Shown here piece by piece: positions 17,551 to 27,082 of a stretch of 64,000 bases of DNA. The position numbers and the translations under genes are program-made. Each line of letters begins with the position of its first letter. Position 1 is the first letter of the stretch. Below the pieces are notes generated by a model. That model was given only the letters and a program-made list of their open reading frames with translations, had not been told where the DNA came from and ran no database searches. The DNA is from Xenorhabdus thuongxuanensis (lineage in GTDB: Bacteria; Pseudomonadota; Gammaproteobacteria; Enterobacterales; Enterobacteriaceae), in the NCBI RefSeq assembly GCF_001908095.1, contig NZ_MKGR01000006.1, positions 107,129 through 171,128 of the forward strand. Reading direction: 5' to 3'.

Positions 17551-18069
17551 TTAAACGGTGGTAGCTACGGTTTTATCTATCACTGGATGAAAACTACGCT
17601 TAAAGTAAATAAGCCCATGACCTTCTTCACAAACAATAATTTGTTTTATTTCTACTAGATATACATAGTGAGTACCGACTTCCTGTACTTGCTTAATACA
17701 TCCCTCTAAATTGGCGAGTGTCCCTTGTAGCAAGGGTTGTCCCAGTATGCCAGTTTTCCAGATATCCCATTTAAAGCGCTCTTCCATGCTGATACCAGTC
17801 ATGCCAGCAAAATGGCGTGCCATCAATTCCTGTTCATGATTCAGGATATTGACACAAAGATGGCCATTTTTCTGAAATACCGGATTCATGGCGCTATTGC
17901 GATTAATACATACCATTAGAGTCGGAGGCGTATCTGTCACAGAGCACACCGCCGTTGCAGTCATACCACAGCGCCCCGCAGAACCATCCGTGGTGATGAT
18001 ATTCACCGCCGCAGAAAGGCTTGCCATCGCATCCCTGAAACGCAAGCGATGTTTATTTTCTACAGACAT
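17551..18069 (-). CDS. hpaC: 4-hydroxyphenylacetate 3-monooxygenase, flavin reductase component
   Basis: 172 residues (E. coli HpaC 170) of the flavin reductase-like family. It supplies reduced FADH2 to HpaB with NADH. Seen: the N-terminal FRDAMASLSAAVNIITTDG segment, MTATAVCSVTDTPPTLMVCINR, and the NILNHEQE motif near residue 75. It lies 21 bp downstream of hpaB on the same strand, as in the E. coli hpaBC operon. The 3' end nearly touches the IS630 remnant but the protein looks complete. Confidence 0.94.
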   Translation of the reverse strand: MSVENKHRLRFRDAMASLSAAVNIITTDGSAGRCGMTATAVCSVTDTPPTLMVCINRNSAMNPVFQKNGHLCVNILNHEQELMARHFAGMTGISMEERFKWDIWKTGILGQPLLQGTLANLEGCIKQVQEVGTHYVYLVEIKQIIVCEEGHGLIYFKRSFHPVIDKTVATTV

Positions 18070-18090
18070 AATAGGCCTCCTACTACTGAT

Positions 18091-19653
18091 TTATTTCAGC
18101 AGCTTATCTAACAGGTTAATATCACAGTTATTGTGTAAGTGGGGACGGGTCCAGCCATTCACATCATAGTCAGAAAGACAGCGATCCACCAATTCTGTCA
18201 TTTTTTTCATATTGCCGGAGCCATAGGCGTGACGCAGACATTGTAGGCGAATTTCGTCCTGACTGCCGGCATAATTAATTTCGTATAATTCATGGCGACC
18301 ACCGAATTCACTGCCAATGGCATCCCACATTAATTTCAAAATCTTGATTCGTTCCACATGGTCAATCCCATTAGAGCCACGGACATATTTTTCAAGATAC
18401 TTATTGATCTCTGGATTATTCATGTCACGTATACTGGATGGCAGATAAATCAAACCGCTGGTGACATTGCTTTCAATAATATTTTTGATTTTTGTGTAAG
18501 CCATGGGAGCCATCACGCGATAAGTTTGAATGGCTTGGGTATCGGGCAGATAGGCGCCATTTTCCCATTGCTTGGCTTCTGCCCACATCGCATCTGTCAG
18601 TGACCAAAACAAATTGCGCCATGCAACGACTTCTCCCAGATCGGCCTGAACACCGCGGAATTCCACCACGCCAGTGCATTCAAGGCTTTTTTGCAACAAT
18701 GCCGTAATGAAATCCAGTTTAACGGCAAGGCGTACGCAAGCTTGCATGGGAAATAGCCGCGCAAAACCACTTTGCACTGCCCAATTACGGGCTCGATCAA
18801 AATCGCGATAAATTAACACATTTTCCCACGGAATTAATACCTTATCCATCACCAGAATGGCGTCATTTTCATCAAACCGACTGGAAAGGGGATAATCAAA
18901 GGGGGAGCCAGTAGCACCGGCCACCAATTCATAAGAGGCGCGGGAAATTAATTTCACGCCATCGGCATCCATTGGCGCAACAAACATAAGGGCAAAATCA
19001 GGGTTATCCCCGATAACCTGTGCAGAGCCAAAACCGATGAAATTATAGTGAGTCAGGGCTGAATTGGTTGCGACGACTTTAGCGCCACTGACAATCACGC
19101 CGGCGTCTGTCTCTTTTTCTATCTTGATAAAAACATCTTTGACCTGATCGGCTGGCATATGGCGATCAATCGGTGGATTAACAATCGCATGGTTGAAATA
19201 GATGCAGCTTTCCTGAATGCGCTTATACCAGATACGGGCATTGTCAGCGAATTGTCCATAATATTCAGGATAAGCACCCAATGAGCAGCAGAATGCCGCT
19301 TTATAATCGGGTGAACGTCCCATCCAGCCGTAGGTCAGGCGTGACCATTCGGCAATGGCATCACGCTGTTGGCGGATATCATCAGCGCTGGTGGCGAAGC
19401 GGAAGAATTTATGTGTGTAGCCACCACTTCCAGTATCGGTATCCCAGCAGAGTACATCGCGGGTTTCTGGAGCATGAAGGGCATCATACAGTTGACCAAT
19501 TGAAGCAGCCGCATTGCGGAAAGCAGGATGTGTTGTGACATCTTTGACCCGTTCACCATAGATGTAAATTTCGCGGCTATCCTGAAGTGAACTCAGGTAT
19601 TCTTTACTGGTAAATGGGCGTTTATGATCAGCACGCAAATTTTCTAGTCTCAT
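18091..19653 (-). CDS. hpaB: 4-hydroxyphenylacetate 3-monooxygenase, oxygenase component
   Basis: FADH2-dependent two-component monooxygenase that ortho-hydroxylates 4-hydroxyphenylacetate to 3,4-dihydroxyphenylacetate. The start at 19653 gives exactly 520 residues, the E. coli HpaB length, and has GAGG upstream; a TTG six codons earlier is less likely. Visible family segments include REIYIYGERV, the DTDTGSGGYTHKFFRF region near residue 85, IVSGAKVVATNSALTHYNFIG, PLSSRFDENDAILVMDKVLIPWENV and the YLPSS segment. It is transcribed with hpaC but is separated from the rest of the hpa cluster by about 4 kb carrying an unrelated module, so it needs its own promoter in the 580 bp upstream. Confidence 0.96.
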   Translation of the reverse strand: MRLENLRADHKRPFTSKEYLSSLQDSREIYIYGERVKDVTTHPAFRNAAASIGQLYDALHAPETRDVLCWDTDTGSGGYTHKFFRFATSADDIRQQRDAIAEWSRLTYGWMGRSPDYKAAFCCSLGAYPEYYGQFADNARIWYKRIQESCIYFNHAIVNPPIDRHMPADQVKDVFIKIEKETDAGVIVSGAKVVATNSALTHYNFIGFGSAQVIGDNPDFALMFVAPMDADGVKLISRASYELVAGATGSPFDYPLSSRFDENDAILVMDKVLIPWENVLIYRDFDRARNWAVQSGFARLFPMQACVRLAVKLDFITALLQKSLECTGVVEFRGVQADLGEVVAWRNLFWSLTDAMWAEAKQWENGAYLPDTQAIQTYRVMAPMAYTKIKNIIESNVTSGLIYLPSSIRDMNNPEINKYLEKYVRGSNGIDHVERIKILKLMWDAIGSEFGGRHELYEINYAGSQDEIRLQCLRHAYGSGNMKKMTELVDRCLSDYDVNGWTRPHLHNNCDINLLDKLLK

Positions 19654-20233
19654 AGCAACCTCATACTCCAAAAAATCCCCTTATTTTGATTTGTTATCCA
19701 TATGGGGATGGTTGTTAATTTTATGTTTCTTTCACTGTTTGATTGAAGCGACTAAACGGCTCCTCTTGAAGAGACTTTCGGAGGATTTACTGGTACTTTT
19801 CGATAAAAGCAGAGAGTTTGTTGCGTAAATGTGATCGGCTTTGTGTTTTGATAATAATTATTTTTCTGCTTTCTCACTCCCAGTTACATAGTTGGCTATG
19901 TTTCTGAAGATTCTTTCCCTTGCCACAGTTCTGTAACTCATGCGAAAAATTTGCTTTGGGACAAGTTCCTACCGGGTGAACAGTACCGTTCCCGACTTCT
20001 GCCAGTGGTGGAAACCTGTAAAAGCGGGGATACCTGCATTGAATGTGATCAGTGAAATCGTGAGTGGTGATCCTAAAACGGCCATACCCGGATGTATTTA
20101 ATCTTTTTCCCCGCTAATCAATACATGGCTGGTGAAGAGTTATGTATAACGAACCGCTGGTAAAGATCGCTTTCCAATAGTTTCTTGGTCAAACAATCAT
20201 CCAGTGCCAGTTTGCTCTGTGATTATACCGTCA
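19654..20233. promoter_or_regulatory. hpaBC upstream region, no gene seen
   Basis: 580 bp without a convincing open frame. It should hold the hpaBC promoter near its left end. Stretches such as 19970-20100 have coding-like composition and may be decayed remnants of a gene or insertion sequence, but I could not match them to a family. Confidence 0.4.
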
Positions 20234-21127
20234 TTATTCTGATAATGAGGAACGCAGATAATCAGCGAAAAGTGTGTGTAAATCACCCTGAACTGCAACA
20301 TGTAAAACAAGCTGAATGGCTGGAACACTGGGTACTCCATGTTCTGTGGATAATATACATTGGTCATCGGTTAATACACTACGTGGCAATAATCCAATTC
20401 CTAACCCATATGCTATTGCACTTTTTATGTTTTCAAATGAAGAACTGACATATGAAAAGAAGTACGGTTTATTCACATGTTCCAGCGTTTTTATAGCATA
20501 TTGGCGGATGATGCAACCTTTGGGAAAAATAACCAGAGGGATTTCTTGTAATTCTCTGAAATATAAGTATTTTGAGGCAACCCAATGCAATGACTCAATG
20601 AGTAAAATACTTTTATCATTGGTGTTAATCGGCCGTCCTGCTATTTCTTTTGTTATCGCCATATCTAATTGTTGGTTTTCCAATAGCGCAGAAAGTACAG
20701 GCGATGAGGCTGCAGTAATCTCTATTTTCAATTCAGGATGTTCAGCCAGATAGTAAGAAATTGCTTTGTGCAGTTTTGTAATACTGAAATCGTTAGGTAC
20801 ACCGAGCGTAATTTTGCCTCTCAATTGGAGCTTTTTCACTAATTGTAGCGCTTGCGTCATACGGGAAAGAATTTCCTTTGCTGCAGGTAAAAGCTGCTTT
20901 CCCTCATGAGTTAATCCGATAATATACCCATGACGTCTATCGATTAAACGACAACCGATATTGTCTTCAAGCCGTTTAATACTGAAGCTGAGTGTAGATT
21001 GTGTCCTTCCCAGTTCTTCACCAGCTTTAGCAAATCCCCCATGTGTAGCAACAAACACAAAAGCACGTAATTGCTCAAGAGTAATACTGCGTCCATCGAA
21101 ACGATTAGTACTAATATCCTGCTTCAT
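20234..21127 (-). CDS. LysR-family transcriptional regulator
   Basis: 297 residues with the typical LysR layout: an N-terminal winged helix-turn-helix (LEQLRAFVFVATHGGFAKAG..LGRTQSTLSFSIKRLE, about residues 18-60) and a C-terminal co-inducer domain. It is divergent from the HMGL-like gene, with a 140-bp gap holding a 13-bp inverted repeat at 21144-21176. This is the classic arrangement for a LysR protein controlling its divergent neighbour and itself. It lies inside the hpa region, but hpa genes are normally regulated by HpaR and HpaA, so its target is more likely the synthase and permease pair. The inducer is unknown. Confidence 0.9.
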   Translation of the reverse strand: MKQDISTNRFDGRSITLEQLRAFVFVATHGGFAKAGEELGRTQSTLSFSIKRLEDNIGCRLIDRRHGYIIGLTHEGKQLLPAAKEILSRMTQALQLVKKLQLRGKITLGVPNDFSITKLHKAISYYLAEHPELKIEITAASSPVLSALLENQQLDMAITKEIAGRPINTNDKSILLIESLHWVASKYLYFRELQEIPLVIFPKGCIIRQYAIKTLEHVNKPYFFSYVSSSFENIKSAIAYGLGIGLLPRSVLTDDQCILSTEHGVPSVPAIQLVLHVAVQGDLHTLFADYLRSSLSE

Positions 21128-21143
21128 AGCACCGCCCTTGTCA

Positions 21144-21176
21144 TTATTATTGAATTATTGATAAATTCAATAATAA
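21144..21176. promoter_or_regulatory. Candidate LysR operator (13-bp inverted repeat)
   Basis: Perfect 13-bp arms (21144-21156 and 21164-21176) around a 7-nt spacer lie in the divergent region between the LysR gene and the HMGL-like gene. Dyads of this kind, containing a T-N11-A core, are typical LysR sites. Binding is inferred. Confidence 0.55.
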
Positions 21177-21267
21177 AATAGAAATTATTAATTTAACAAA
21201 ATAAGAACATTCAAGCAACATTGTTAGGCCGAATATTTTTTAATTAAATTAAGAAAGAGGTTACGAC

Positions 21268-22497
21268 ATGGCTTTATTGACACTACCTAAGAATCATAAA
21301 CCACGATTCTCAAATTTTAATATTGATGGTATTTTGGATGAAACGCTGAGAGAAGGATCTGAAAGATGTCCTTTTTCGGTTCAAACAGATAGAAAAATAC
21401 CTTTAATATCAACTATATTTAAAACAGGAATAAGAGACATTGTTTTTGGTTCTGGTCCAAAAGACCCAACAGATTTAGCCTCTGTTATAAAGCAACTTGT
21501 TCATCAAGATAAACTTCCATCTGATGCTAAATTTTCGTTTATAATGCTATTAAATTGCCATGAACCTCTTATGAAGCAATTTAAATATTTTCCTGATGAA
21601 TTTAAAAAATATGTAACTATCAGCTTTGGAATGGTTTCACATAAATCAGATGAAAAAACATTTGAAAGAGCAACGGAGGAACTTCGTGGCTATGGTTTTA
21701 CAAATTTTAGGGTGAGTTTGCTAAACAATTTTAGTTCAGGAGTGGATGAAGTATCTTATGAAAAAATAATAAAAGAGATTGATCGAACACTACATATGGA
21801 TATCAATGTAGTTCGAATTAATGATTCATTAGGAACGATATATCCTGAAGCAATGGCTATATTGGCTGCTAACCTACGTCATGATTACCCTTTAGTTAAT
21901 TTTTGCTTGCATGCCCATAATGATAGAGGTTTGGGATTACAAAATGCTTTAGTATCTATTTATAACGGCTTCAATTTAATTGAAGGAGGATTTGCTGGTA
22001 CTGGAAATAGATCTGGGTTGCCCGCAATTGAAATTCTAAATTTTATTTTCAAAGAGAAATCAATTTCTATTAATAGTAAATATATTGATAGTTCTCTTGT
22101 ATTGGATGCAGCACGGTTGACTGAGCGTACATTTTTATCTATTCCTGATTTGTATAGACCAGTCAGTGGACATATTGTTGAGCAAGAAAATATGGGAGTA
22201 GCTAATATTCCTTCATTCCTTGGCGCTGCTCGTGATATTCCTTATTTTTTGAACAGTACAGGATTACATGATGCAACATTACAAAAAATCATGTCTGATG
22301 AAGGATTGTTTGATGCTGCGAATGATCCTGGTCTTGTTCAGCAAGTAAAAGAAAGATTTGATAGCATATTGGTTGAAATTTATTCAAGAAAAGAAAAGGA
22401 ATTTGAGCAAATTAGAAATCAGTTAGATAAGTTCTATGCTACAGATGTCTTATATACATCTTCTGTTGGAAAATATACTAGGGAGTTCTTAAAATAA
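21268..22497 (+). CDS. HMGL/homocitrate-synthase-like acyl-CoA condensing enzyme or lyase
   Basis: 409-residue TIM-barrel protein of the family that includes isopropylmalate synthase, homocitrate synthase, 2-phosphonomethylmalate synthase and HMG-CoA lyase. Seen: ILDETLREGSE near residue 21 (cf. DTTLRDGEQ), RINDSLGTIYP, and the metal-binding HAHNDRGLGLQNA with HxH near residue 210, then GFAGTGNRSGLPAIE. A good ribosome site AGAGG precedes the start. The gene is AT-rich like the phosphonate operon and unlike the hpa genes around it. It could make a phosphonomethylmalate-type product from phosphonopyruvate and acetyl-CoA, but no aconitase-like partner is present, so this link is speculative. 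Confidence 0.8.
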   Translation: MALLTLPKNHKPRFSNFNIDGILDETLREGSERCPFSVQTDRKIPLISTIFKTGIRDIVFGSGPKDPTDLASVIKQLVHQDKLPSDAKFSFIMLLNCHEPLMKQFKYFPDEFKKYVTISFGMVSHKSDEKTFERATEELRGYGFTNFRVSLLNNFSSGVDEVSYEKIIKEIDRTLHMDINVVRINDSLGTIYPEAMAILAANLRHDYPLVNFCLHAHNDRGLGLQNALVSIYNGFNLIEGGFAGTGNRSGLPAIEILNFIFKEKSISINSKYIDSSLVLDAARLTERTFLSIPDLYRPVSGHIVEQENMGVANIPSFLGAARDIPYFLNSTGLHDATLQKIMSDEGLFDAANDPGLVQQVKERFDSILVEIYSRKEKEFEQIRNQLDKFYATDVLYTSSVGKYTREFLK

Positions 22498-22531
22498 CAT
22501 ACTCCCCCAGTTAAATTTGGGGGAGTATGTT
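22496..22531 (+). terminator. Strong hairpin terminator after the HMGL-like gene
   Basis: A perfect 14-bp stem (22496-22509 with 22518-22531) with an 8-nt loop begins at the stop codon and is followed by GTCATATTTT. This should end transcription of the HMGL-like gene or reduce read-through into the AEC permease 35 bp further on. Confidence 0.75.
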
Positions 22532-22565
22532 GTCATATTTTAAACTAATATGGGGTTGGATTTAA

Positions 22566-23540
22566 ATGTTTATGATAGTTGCGCCAATATTTCTGGTTAT
22601 ATTTATTGGGTATTGTTTTGGACGTTTGCGTCCTGATAGTGGGCTTTCCGATAAATTAATCAATGATTATGTACTCTATATTGCACTCCCTGCCTTATTG
22701 TTTCTTGCTATTGCTCGTGCAGATATTAGTGAGCTGCAACAGTGGGGTTTTATTGCCGCCACTCTTGTTGGTATTTGTGTAGTGTATGTTTTGGGAATGT
22801 TGGCGGCAAAAATCATGGGTATTGGTTTACCACAATCATCAATTCTAAGTATGGGGGCATGTTATGGTACAACTGGATATATGGGGGTTCCAATACTGAT
22901 TGCCGTTTATGGTGAATCCGCTGCGCTTCCTGCCGCTATTGCTACAATATTGCATAATATTCCTGCCATCATGGCTGTGATTATTACTTACGATATTTTT
23001 TCTACCCGTCAATCAGGTGGAAGAATATCCATTAGCCAAAGTTTCGTTGGGGCATTAAAGACGATATTGAGCAATCCCTTGACGATCTCAGTAATTGCGG
23101 GATTGATATTTGTTTGCTTCGGTATTCCCGTTCCGATATTTTTGCAAACATTTGCTGAATTTCTTGGTAATGCTGCAGGTCCAACAGCATTGTTCGCTTT
23201 GGGGTTAGGGTTATCTCGGCTGAAGGTCAAAGAACATATCAATGGAGAGGCGTTAAAACTGGTTATACCTATGTTGTTACTTAAATTAGGGATACAGCCG
23301 TTGATTACGTTTATCTGTGCTTACTATCTATTCGGTATGCAGCAGGCAAATAATATTTGGCTGATTACCGCGATTGTCATGGCTGCACAGCCTATCGGAG
23401 CGGGAGTTTATGTTTTTGCTAATAAGTATGGATTTAAACAGGAAATTATTTCTTTTTCCATTATCATTTCTCTGCTTATTGCCCTGGTAACAATACCAAC
23501 TATTTTACAATTGTTGCCAGAGTGGCATTCAGGTGCTTAG
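22566..23540 (+). CDS. AEC-family (auxin efflux carrier type) permease
   Basis: 324-residue inner-membrane protein with about ten hydrophobic segments, of the AEC family that also includes malonate and malate transporters. The N-terminal APIFLVIFIGYCFGRL and the internal LGLSRLK and AQPIGAGVYVFANKYG segments are typical. It follows the HMGL-like gene on the same strand behind a hairpin, and is probably under the same LysR control with partial termination between them. It would move an organic acid or acidic product of the synthase across the membrane; substrate and direction cannot be told. Confidence 0.85.
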   Translation: MFMIVAPIFLVIFIGYCFGRLRPDSGLSDKLINDYVLYIALPALLFLAIARADISELQQWGFIAATLVGICVVYVLGMLAAKIMGIGLPQSSILSMGACYGTTGYMGVPILIAVYGESAALPAAIATILHNIPAIMAVIITYDIFSTRQSGGRISISQSFVGALKTILSNPLTISVIAGLIFVCFGIPVPIFLQTFAEFLGNAAGPTALFALGLGLSRLKVKEHINGEALKLVIPMLLLKLGIQPLITFICAYYLFGMQQANNIWLITAIVMAAQPIGAGVYVFANKYGFKQEIISFSIIISLLIALVTIPTILQLLPEWHSGA

Positions 23541-23637
23541 TACTACAGCTGTAAGCGATTTTCTCAGCATTAACGTCTTATTTTTTAGTTATGTCTGTAA
23601 TACTTAAGGTTATAACTGATATGCCAATAATCTTGGC

Positions 23638-23669
23638 GGTCGTGTATTCAACGTTTTGAATACACGACC
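23638..23669. repeat. 14-bp inverted repeat between AEC gene and hpaA
   Basis: Perfect 14-bp arms (23638-23651 and 23656-23669) with a 4-nt loop, between the convergent AEC and hpaA genes. There is no T-run. It may act as a bidirectional terminator or be the subterminal hairpin of a lost insertion sequence, since the following 100 bp look like non-coding debris. Confidence 0.5.
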
Positions 23670-23777
23670 TAGATTTAGAGGTGTTCTCGCTGCATATAAG
23701 ACTTCCCTTTTAGTCACTTTTATCCAGTGCGCCGTAAAACTTCGTCCTTCAGGTGAGGAGGATGTCAACAACCTATT

Positions 23778-24692
23778 TTATTCCCCAATTACATTCCTCT
23801 CTCGCCAAACACTCGGTGAGCACCCCACTAACCGATTAAAAAATCGGGTAAAATAAGCAGGATCTTTAAACCCAAGCTGATACGCCACCTCAAATACGGG
23901 GCTATCACTAAACAGCAATAACCGTTTTGCTTCCCGCAGTAGTCGGTCAAAGATCAGTTTTTTGGGTGGTCGATTGGCAAAGCGTCGGCACATATCCTTT
24001 AGGCGTGATTCGGTAATTCTCAATTTTTCTGCATATTCTGGCACGGCAAGATGTTGATGATAGTGTTTATCAATCAATTGGTTAAAGTGCTGAAACAATT
24101 TTAATTCTCCTCTGACACCACCGGAACGATGATCATCAAGGGGAATACTACGCAGCAAAAAGGTAAACAGAGATTGAGCCAGGAAAGTCAGCGATTGTTC
24201 TCGTCCGGCAAATTGGTTAGCAGACTCACGCCCAATCAGTGCCCAATAATGGTTGAATGTTTCCAATTCATCGTATTTATCCGCGACGGAAAGACAAATA
24301 GCTGGAATATCAACCAGTTCTCGATGGGTGGGATAAAGCGAACTGAGTAATGGTGTAATCAGTTCCTGACGAACGGTCAGTACATAACCGTCGGTATCTT
24401 CCTGAGTAAAAAAAGCATGAGGAACGGAAGGTGGGGTCAGGATAAACAGCGGAGCTTGTACGGAATAATGTTGTTCGTCTAATTGCAGTTCGATCCGCCC
24501 TGTCACCAGATAATGTAGCTGGAAAAAACCATCATGGCGATGCGCCTGCATATCACGCCCGAAAAATGCAGCCATGCGACCAAAAGTTTGATAGTGAATA
24601 TCATCCGATCCCTGGGTTTCGTCATAATCCTTGCTGATATCAATATTAGAAATGATGGACTTGTTGGCTCTGAGCGTATTGGATGCAGGCAT
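23778..24692 (-). CDS. hpaA: AraC-family activator of the hpaBC genes
   Basis: 304 residues (E. coli HpaA 296). An N-terminal cupin-like effector domain (HRHDGFFQLHYLVTGRIELQ, about residues 58-78, then FILTPPSVPHAFF) is followed by two C-terminal helix-turn-helices, the second in FEVAYQLGFKDPAYFTRFF near residue 270. In E. coli HpaA activates hpaBC in response to 4-hydroxyphenylacetate and related phenolics. Here it lies 48 bp downstream of hpaX, as usual, but hpaBC no longer follow directly. It probably still acts in trans on the hpaB promoter. Confidence 0.92.
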   Translation of the reverse strand: MPASNTLRANKSIISNIDISKDYDETQGSDDIHYQTFGRMAAFFGRDMQAHRHDGFFQLHYLVTGRIELQLDEQHYSVQAPLFILTPPSVPHAFFTQEDTDGYVLTVRQELITPLLSSLYPTHRELVDIPAICLSVADKYDELETFNHYWALIGRESANQFAGREQSLTFLAQSLFTFLLRSIPLDDHRSGGVRGELKLFQHFNQLIDKHYHQHLAVPEYAEKLRITESRLKDMCRRFANRPPKKLIFDRLLREAKRLLLFSDSPVFEVAYQLGFKDPAYFTRFFNRLVGCSPSVWRERNVIGE

Positions 24693-24739
24693 CGGTTTTC
24701 TCCTGTACCTTTAAGGTATATCAACATGTTGCTCGTTAT

Positions 24740-26107
24740 TTACGAGGTTACCTGTAGCCGTGCATGTTTCATTGGGATCAGAAAAACAATTAACGCCCCG
24801 ATGATCAGTAATCCAGCGACGAAATAAAGTCCAGCACTGAAATTACCTGTTTGATCTTTTAACCAACCGATCAGCAGAGGGCTGACGGCTGAGCCGACAT
24901 TACCAGTAGCATTGATCACGGCGATCCCCACTGCGCGGGCACGCAAGCTGATCGATTGATCCGGTGTTGTCCAGAAGACTGCCATAGCCGTAAACGATCC
25001 GGTGGAAGCCATAATGATCCCAAGTAATTGCACCATACTGTTATCAGTCAGTGAAGTTAAAATCCAGCCTGCGGCAGCAAACAGGTAGGGCAAGGCCGTA
25101 TGTATTTTGCGTTCTTGCAGGCGGTCTGAGCGGCGGCTCCAGTAAACCATACCCAAAATAGTGCAGAATTGTGGAATGGCAGTCAAAATGCCGATCATTA
25201 CATGGCTGCTGCCCTGATTGAAACTCTGCATAATCTGTGGTGTCCAGATATTAATAGCACTTAAAGTATTGGTCAGACAGAAATAAGCGAAGGTGTACAT
25301 TAATACAATTGGGGTAAAAACTTCACGCCATAAGCTGGTTTTTTGTTGTTGCATCTGCTCACTGGGCTGCGTTATAGCAAGCTTATCGTTTTCTATCATC
25401 TCTTGGAGGCATTGCTTATCTTCACGAGTTAACCATTTGGCCTTTTCTGGTGAATCATCCAGATAAAACCAGACAGCAAAACCGAGCAAAACAGAAGGGA
25501 AGCCTTCCAGCAAAAACAACCACTGCCAGCCACGCAGATTCCAGATGCCATCCATTGCCAAAATATAACCGGAAATGAGTGAACCAAACGCCATCGTTAC
25601 AGGCATGGCGATCATAAACAGCGCATTGGCACGCGCGCGATAATAGGCTGGAAACCAATAAGTCAGATAAACCAAAATACCCGGCAAAAAGCCTGCTTCT
25701 GCAATACCTACCAGCATACGCAAGATATACAGGCTCGTGGGGCCGGTGGCAAACATTGTGGCGGTGGAAGCGATCCCCCATAACACCATAATGGTAGCAA
25801 TCCAGCGGCGAGCTCCCACAATGCTCAATATCACATTGCTGGGAATGCCGAAAATGACGTAAGTGGCGTAAAACAATGTAGCGGCCAGACCAAACATGGT
25901 GGATGTTAATCCGAGATCTTTTCCCATTGTCAAACCCGCAAAGCCAATATTGATGCGATCCAGAAAAGAGAAAATGAACAGGACAAAGAGAAAGAGGATC
26001 AGGCGTCGGAATAATTTATTGATGACACTTTGCTGTTGGGTGGTCAGCTTTTTATGTTGATGGGGTGGATCTTCTGATTTTGGTATAGTGTCAGGTGAAA
26101 TGCTCAT
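24740..26107 (-). CDS. hpaX: 4-hydroxyphenylacetate permease (MFS)
   Basis: 455-residue member of the anion:cation symporter branch of the major facilitator superfamily, with about 12 membrane segments. The FLDRINIGFA motif near residue 45 is characteristic of this branch (cf. D-R-x-N-x-G), and YWFPAYYRARANALF is the MFS loop after TM4. It imports 4-hydroxyphenylacetate and related aromatic acids. It lies between hpaI and hpaA, the standard position. The 190-bp gap from hpaI suggests it may have its own promoter. Confidence 0.93.
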   Translation of the reverse strand: MSISPDTIPKSEDPPHQHKKLTTQQQSVINKLFRRLILFLFVLFIFSFLDRINIGFAGLTMGKDLGLTSTMFGLAATLFYATYVIFGIPSNVILSIVGARRWIATIMVLWGIASTATMFATGPTSLYILRMLVGIAEAGFLPGILVYLTYWFPAYYRARANALFMIAMPVTMAFGSLISGYILAMDGIWNLRGWQWLFLLEGFPSVLLGFAVWFYLDDSPEKAKWLTREDKQCLQEMIENDKLAITQPSEQMQQQKTSLWREVFTPIVLMYTFAYFCLTNTLSAINIWTPQIMQSFNQGSSHVMIGILTAIPQFCTILGMVYWSRRSDRLQERKIHTALPYLFAAAGWILTSLTDNSMVQLLGIIMASTGSFTAMAVFWTTPDQSISLRARAVGIAVINATGNVGSAVSPLLIGWLKDQTGNFSAGLYFVAGLLIIGALIVFLIPMKHARLQVTS

Positions 26108-26257
26108 TGTTGTTTCCTTGTTTTGTGAGTTGCTTGGTTTTCCTTTTTGCAGGGATTGAAAATCTATCGGCTATATATGGTTGTTTGCACAGCAATTAGG
26201 AACTTCAACTGCAATGGCAGATGTCGCGCGTAACATCAGCCATTATTGAGTTATCAT

Positions 26258-26287
26258 TTTTGTCGAAACACTATTTTGTCGAAACAC
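26258..26287. repeat. Short direct repeat upstream of hpaX
   Basis: The 14-base word TTTTGTCGAAACAC occurs twice in tandem (26258-26271 and 26274-26287), just beyond the hpaI stop codon. It is probably a small slippage duplication; no function is apparent. Confidence 0.5.
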
Positions 26288-26296
26288 CATTGTCGA

Positions 26297-27064
26297 TTAT
26301 TTGCTGAAATGCCTTGCCAACGTGTTGGCTGCTCCGGTCAGCAGAATAGTGTCAACCCCTACGGCAACAAATAGCGCACCCAGATCGAGGTAATGTTTAG
26401 CTGCATCAACATTGGTCATCAAAATTCCAGCAGCCTTGCCGGAAGACTGGATCTGAACAATGGCTTGTTCAATGGCAGACTGGACTTCAGGATGTTGCGG
26501 GTTACCGATGTGTCCCATATCTGCACTGAGATCTGCCGGACCGATAAATACGCCATCGACACCATCGACAGCCGCTATTTCCGGTAGGTTTTGCAGGGCC
26601 TCACGGGTTTCTACCTGCACCAATACACATATTTCGTCATTAGCACGGGACAAATAGTCAGGAATGCGATTCCAGCGAGAAGCGCGTGCCAGGGCACTGC
26701 CTACACCACGAATACCTGCGGGTGGATAGCGAGTCGCCCTGACCGCTTCACGTGCTTGCGCTGAATTTTGAATCATCGGGAACAATAACGTTTGTGCACC
26801 AATATCCAGCAACTGTTTGACGATCACCGGATCATTCCATGCCGGACGAACAACCGGCTGGCTTGGGTAAGGGGCAATTCCCTGTAATTGGGCAAGAATG
26901 GAGGAAATATCATTGGGAGCATGTTCACCATCAATCAACAGCCAATCAAATCCCGTTCCTGCCAGTATTTCTGCGCTATACCCACTACATAGCCCAAGCC
27001 ATAATCCGATTTGTGGATGCCCTGCTTTCAGAGCATGTTTAAATTTGTTTGTTAGCTGATCCAT
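26297..27064 (-). CDS. hpaI: 4-hydroxy-2-oxoheptane-1,7-dioate aldolase
   Basis: 255-residue class II pyruvate aldolase of the HpcH/HpaI family. It cleaves 4-hydroxy-2-oxoheptanedioate to pyruvate and succinate semialdehyde, the last step of the meta-cleavage route. Seen: [15 protein letters not shown] near residue 38 (catalytic His), VQVETREAL (metal-binding Glu), [14 protein letters not shown] (metal-binding Asp) and the VGVDTILL end. It follows hpaH by 18 bp. The succinate semialdehyde formed is the substrate of the dehydrogenase encoded two genes upstream. Confidence 0.95.
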   Translation of the reverse strand: MDQLTNKFKHALKAGHPQIGLWLGLCSGYSAEILAGTGFDWLLIDGEHAPNDISSILAQLQGIAPYPSQPVVRPAWNDPVIVKQLLDIGAQTLLFPMIQNSAQAREAVRATRYPPAGIRGVGSALARASRWNRIPDYLSRANDEICVLVQVETREALQNLPEIAAVDGVDGVFIGPADLSADMGHIGNPQHPEVQSAIEQAIVQIQSSGKAAGILMTNVDAAKHYLDLGALFVAVGVDTILLTGAANTLARHFSK

Positions 27065-27082
27065 GGTGTTACCTCAATAGAT

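Noticed and set aside
19654..20233. A small gene in the hpaB upstream region
   Set aside because: No frame has a start with a ribosome site and a recognisable product; only possible debris is seen.
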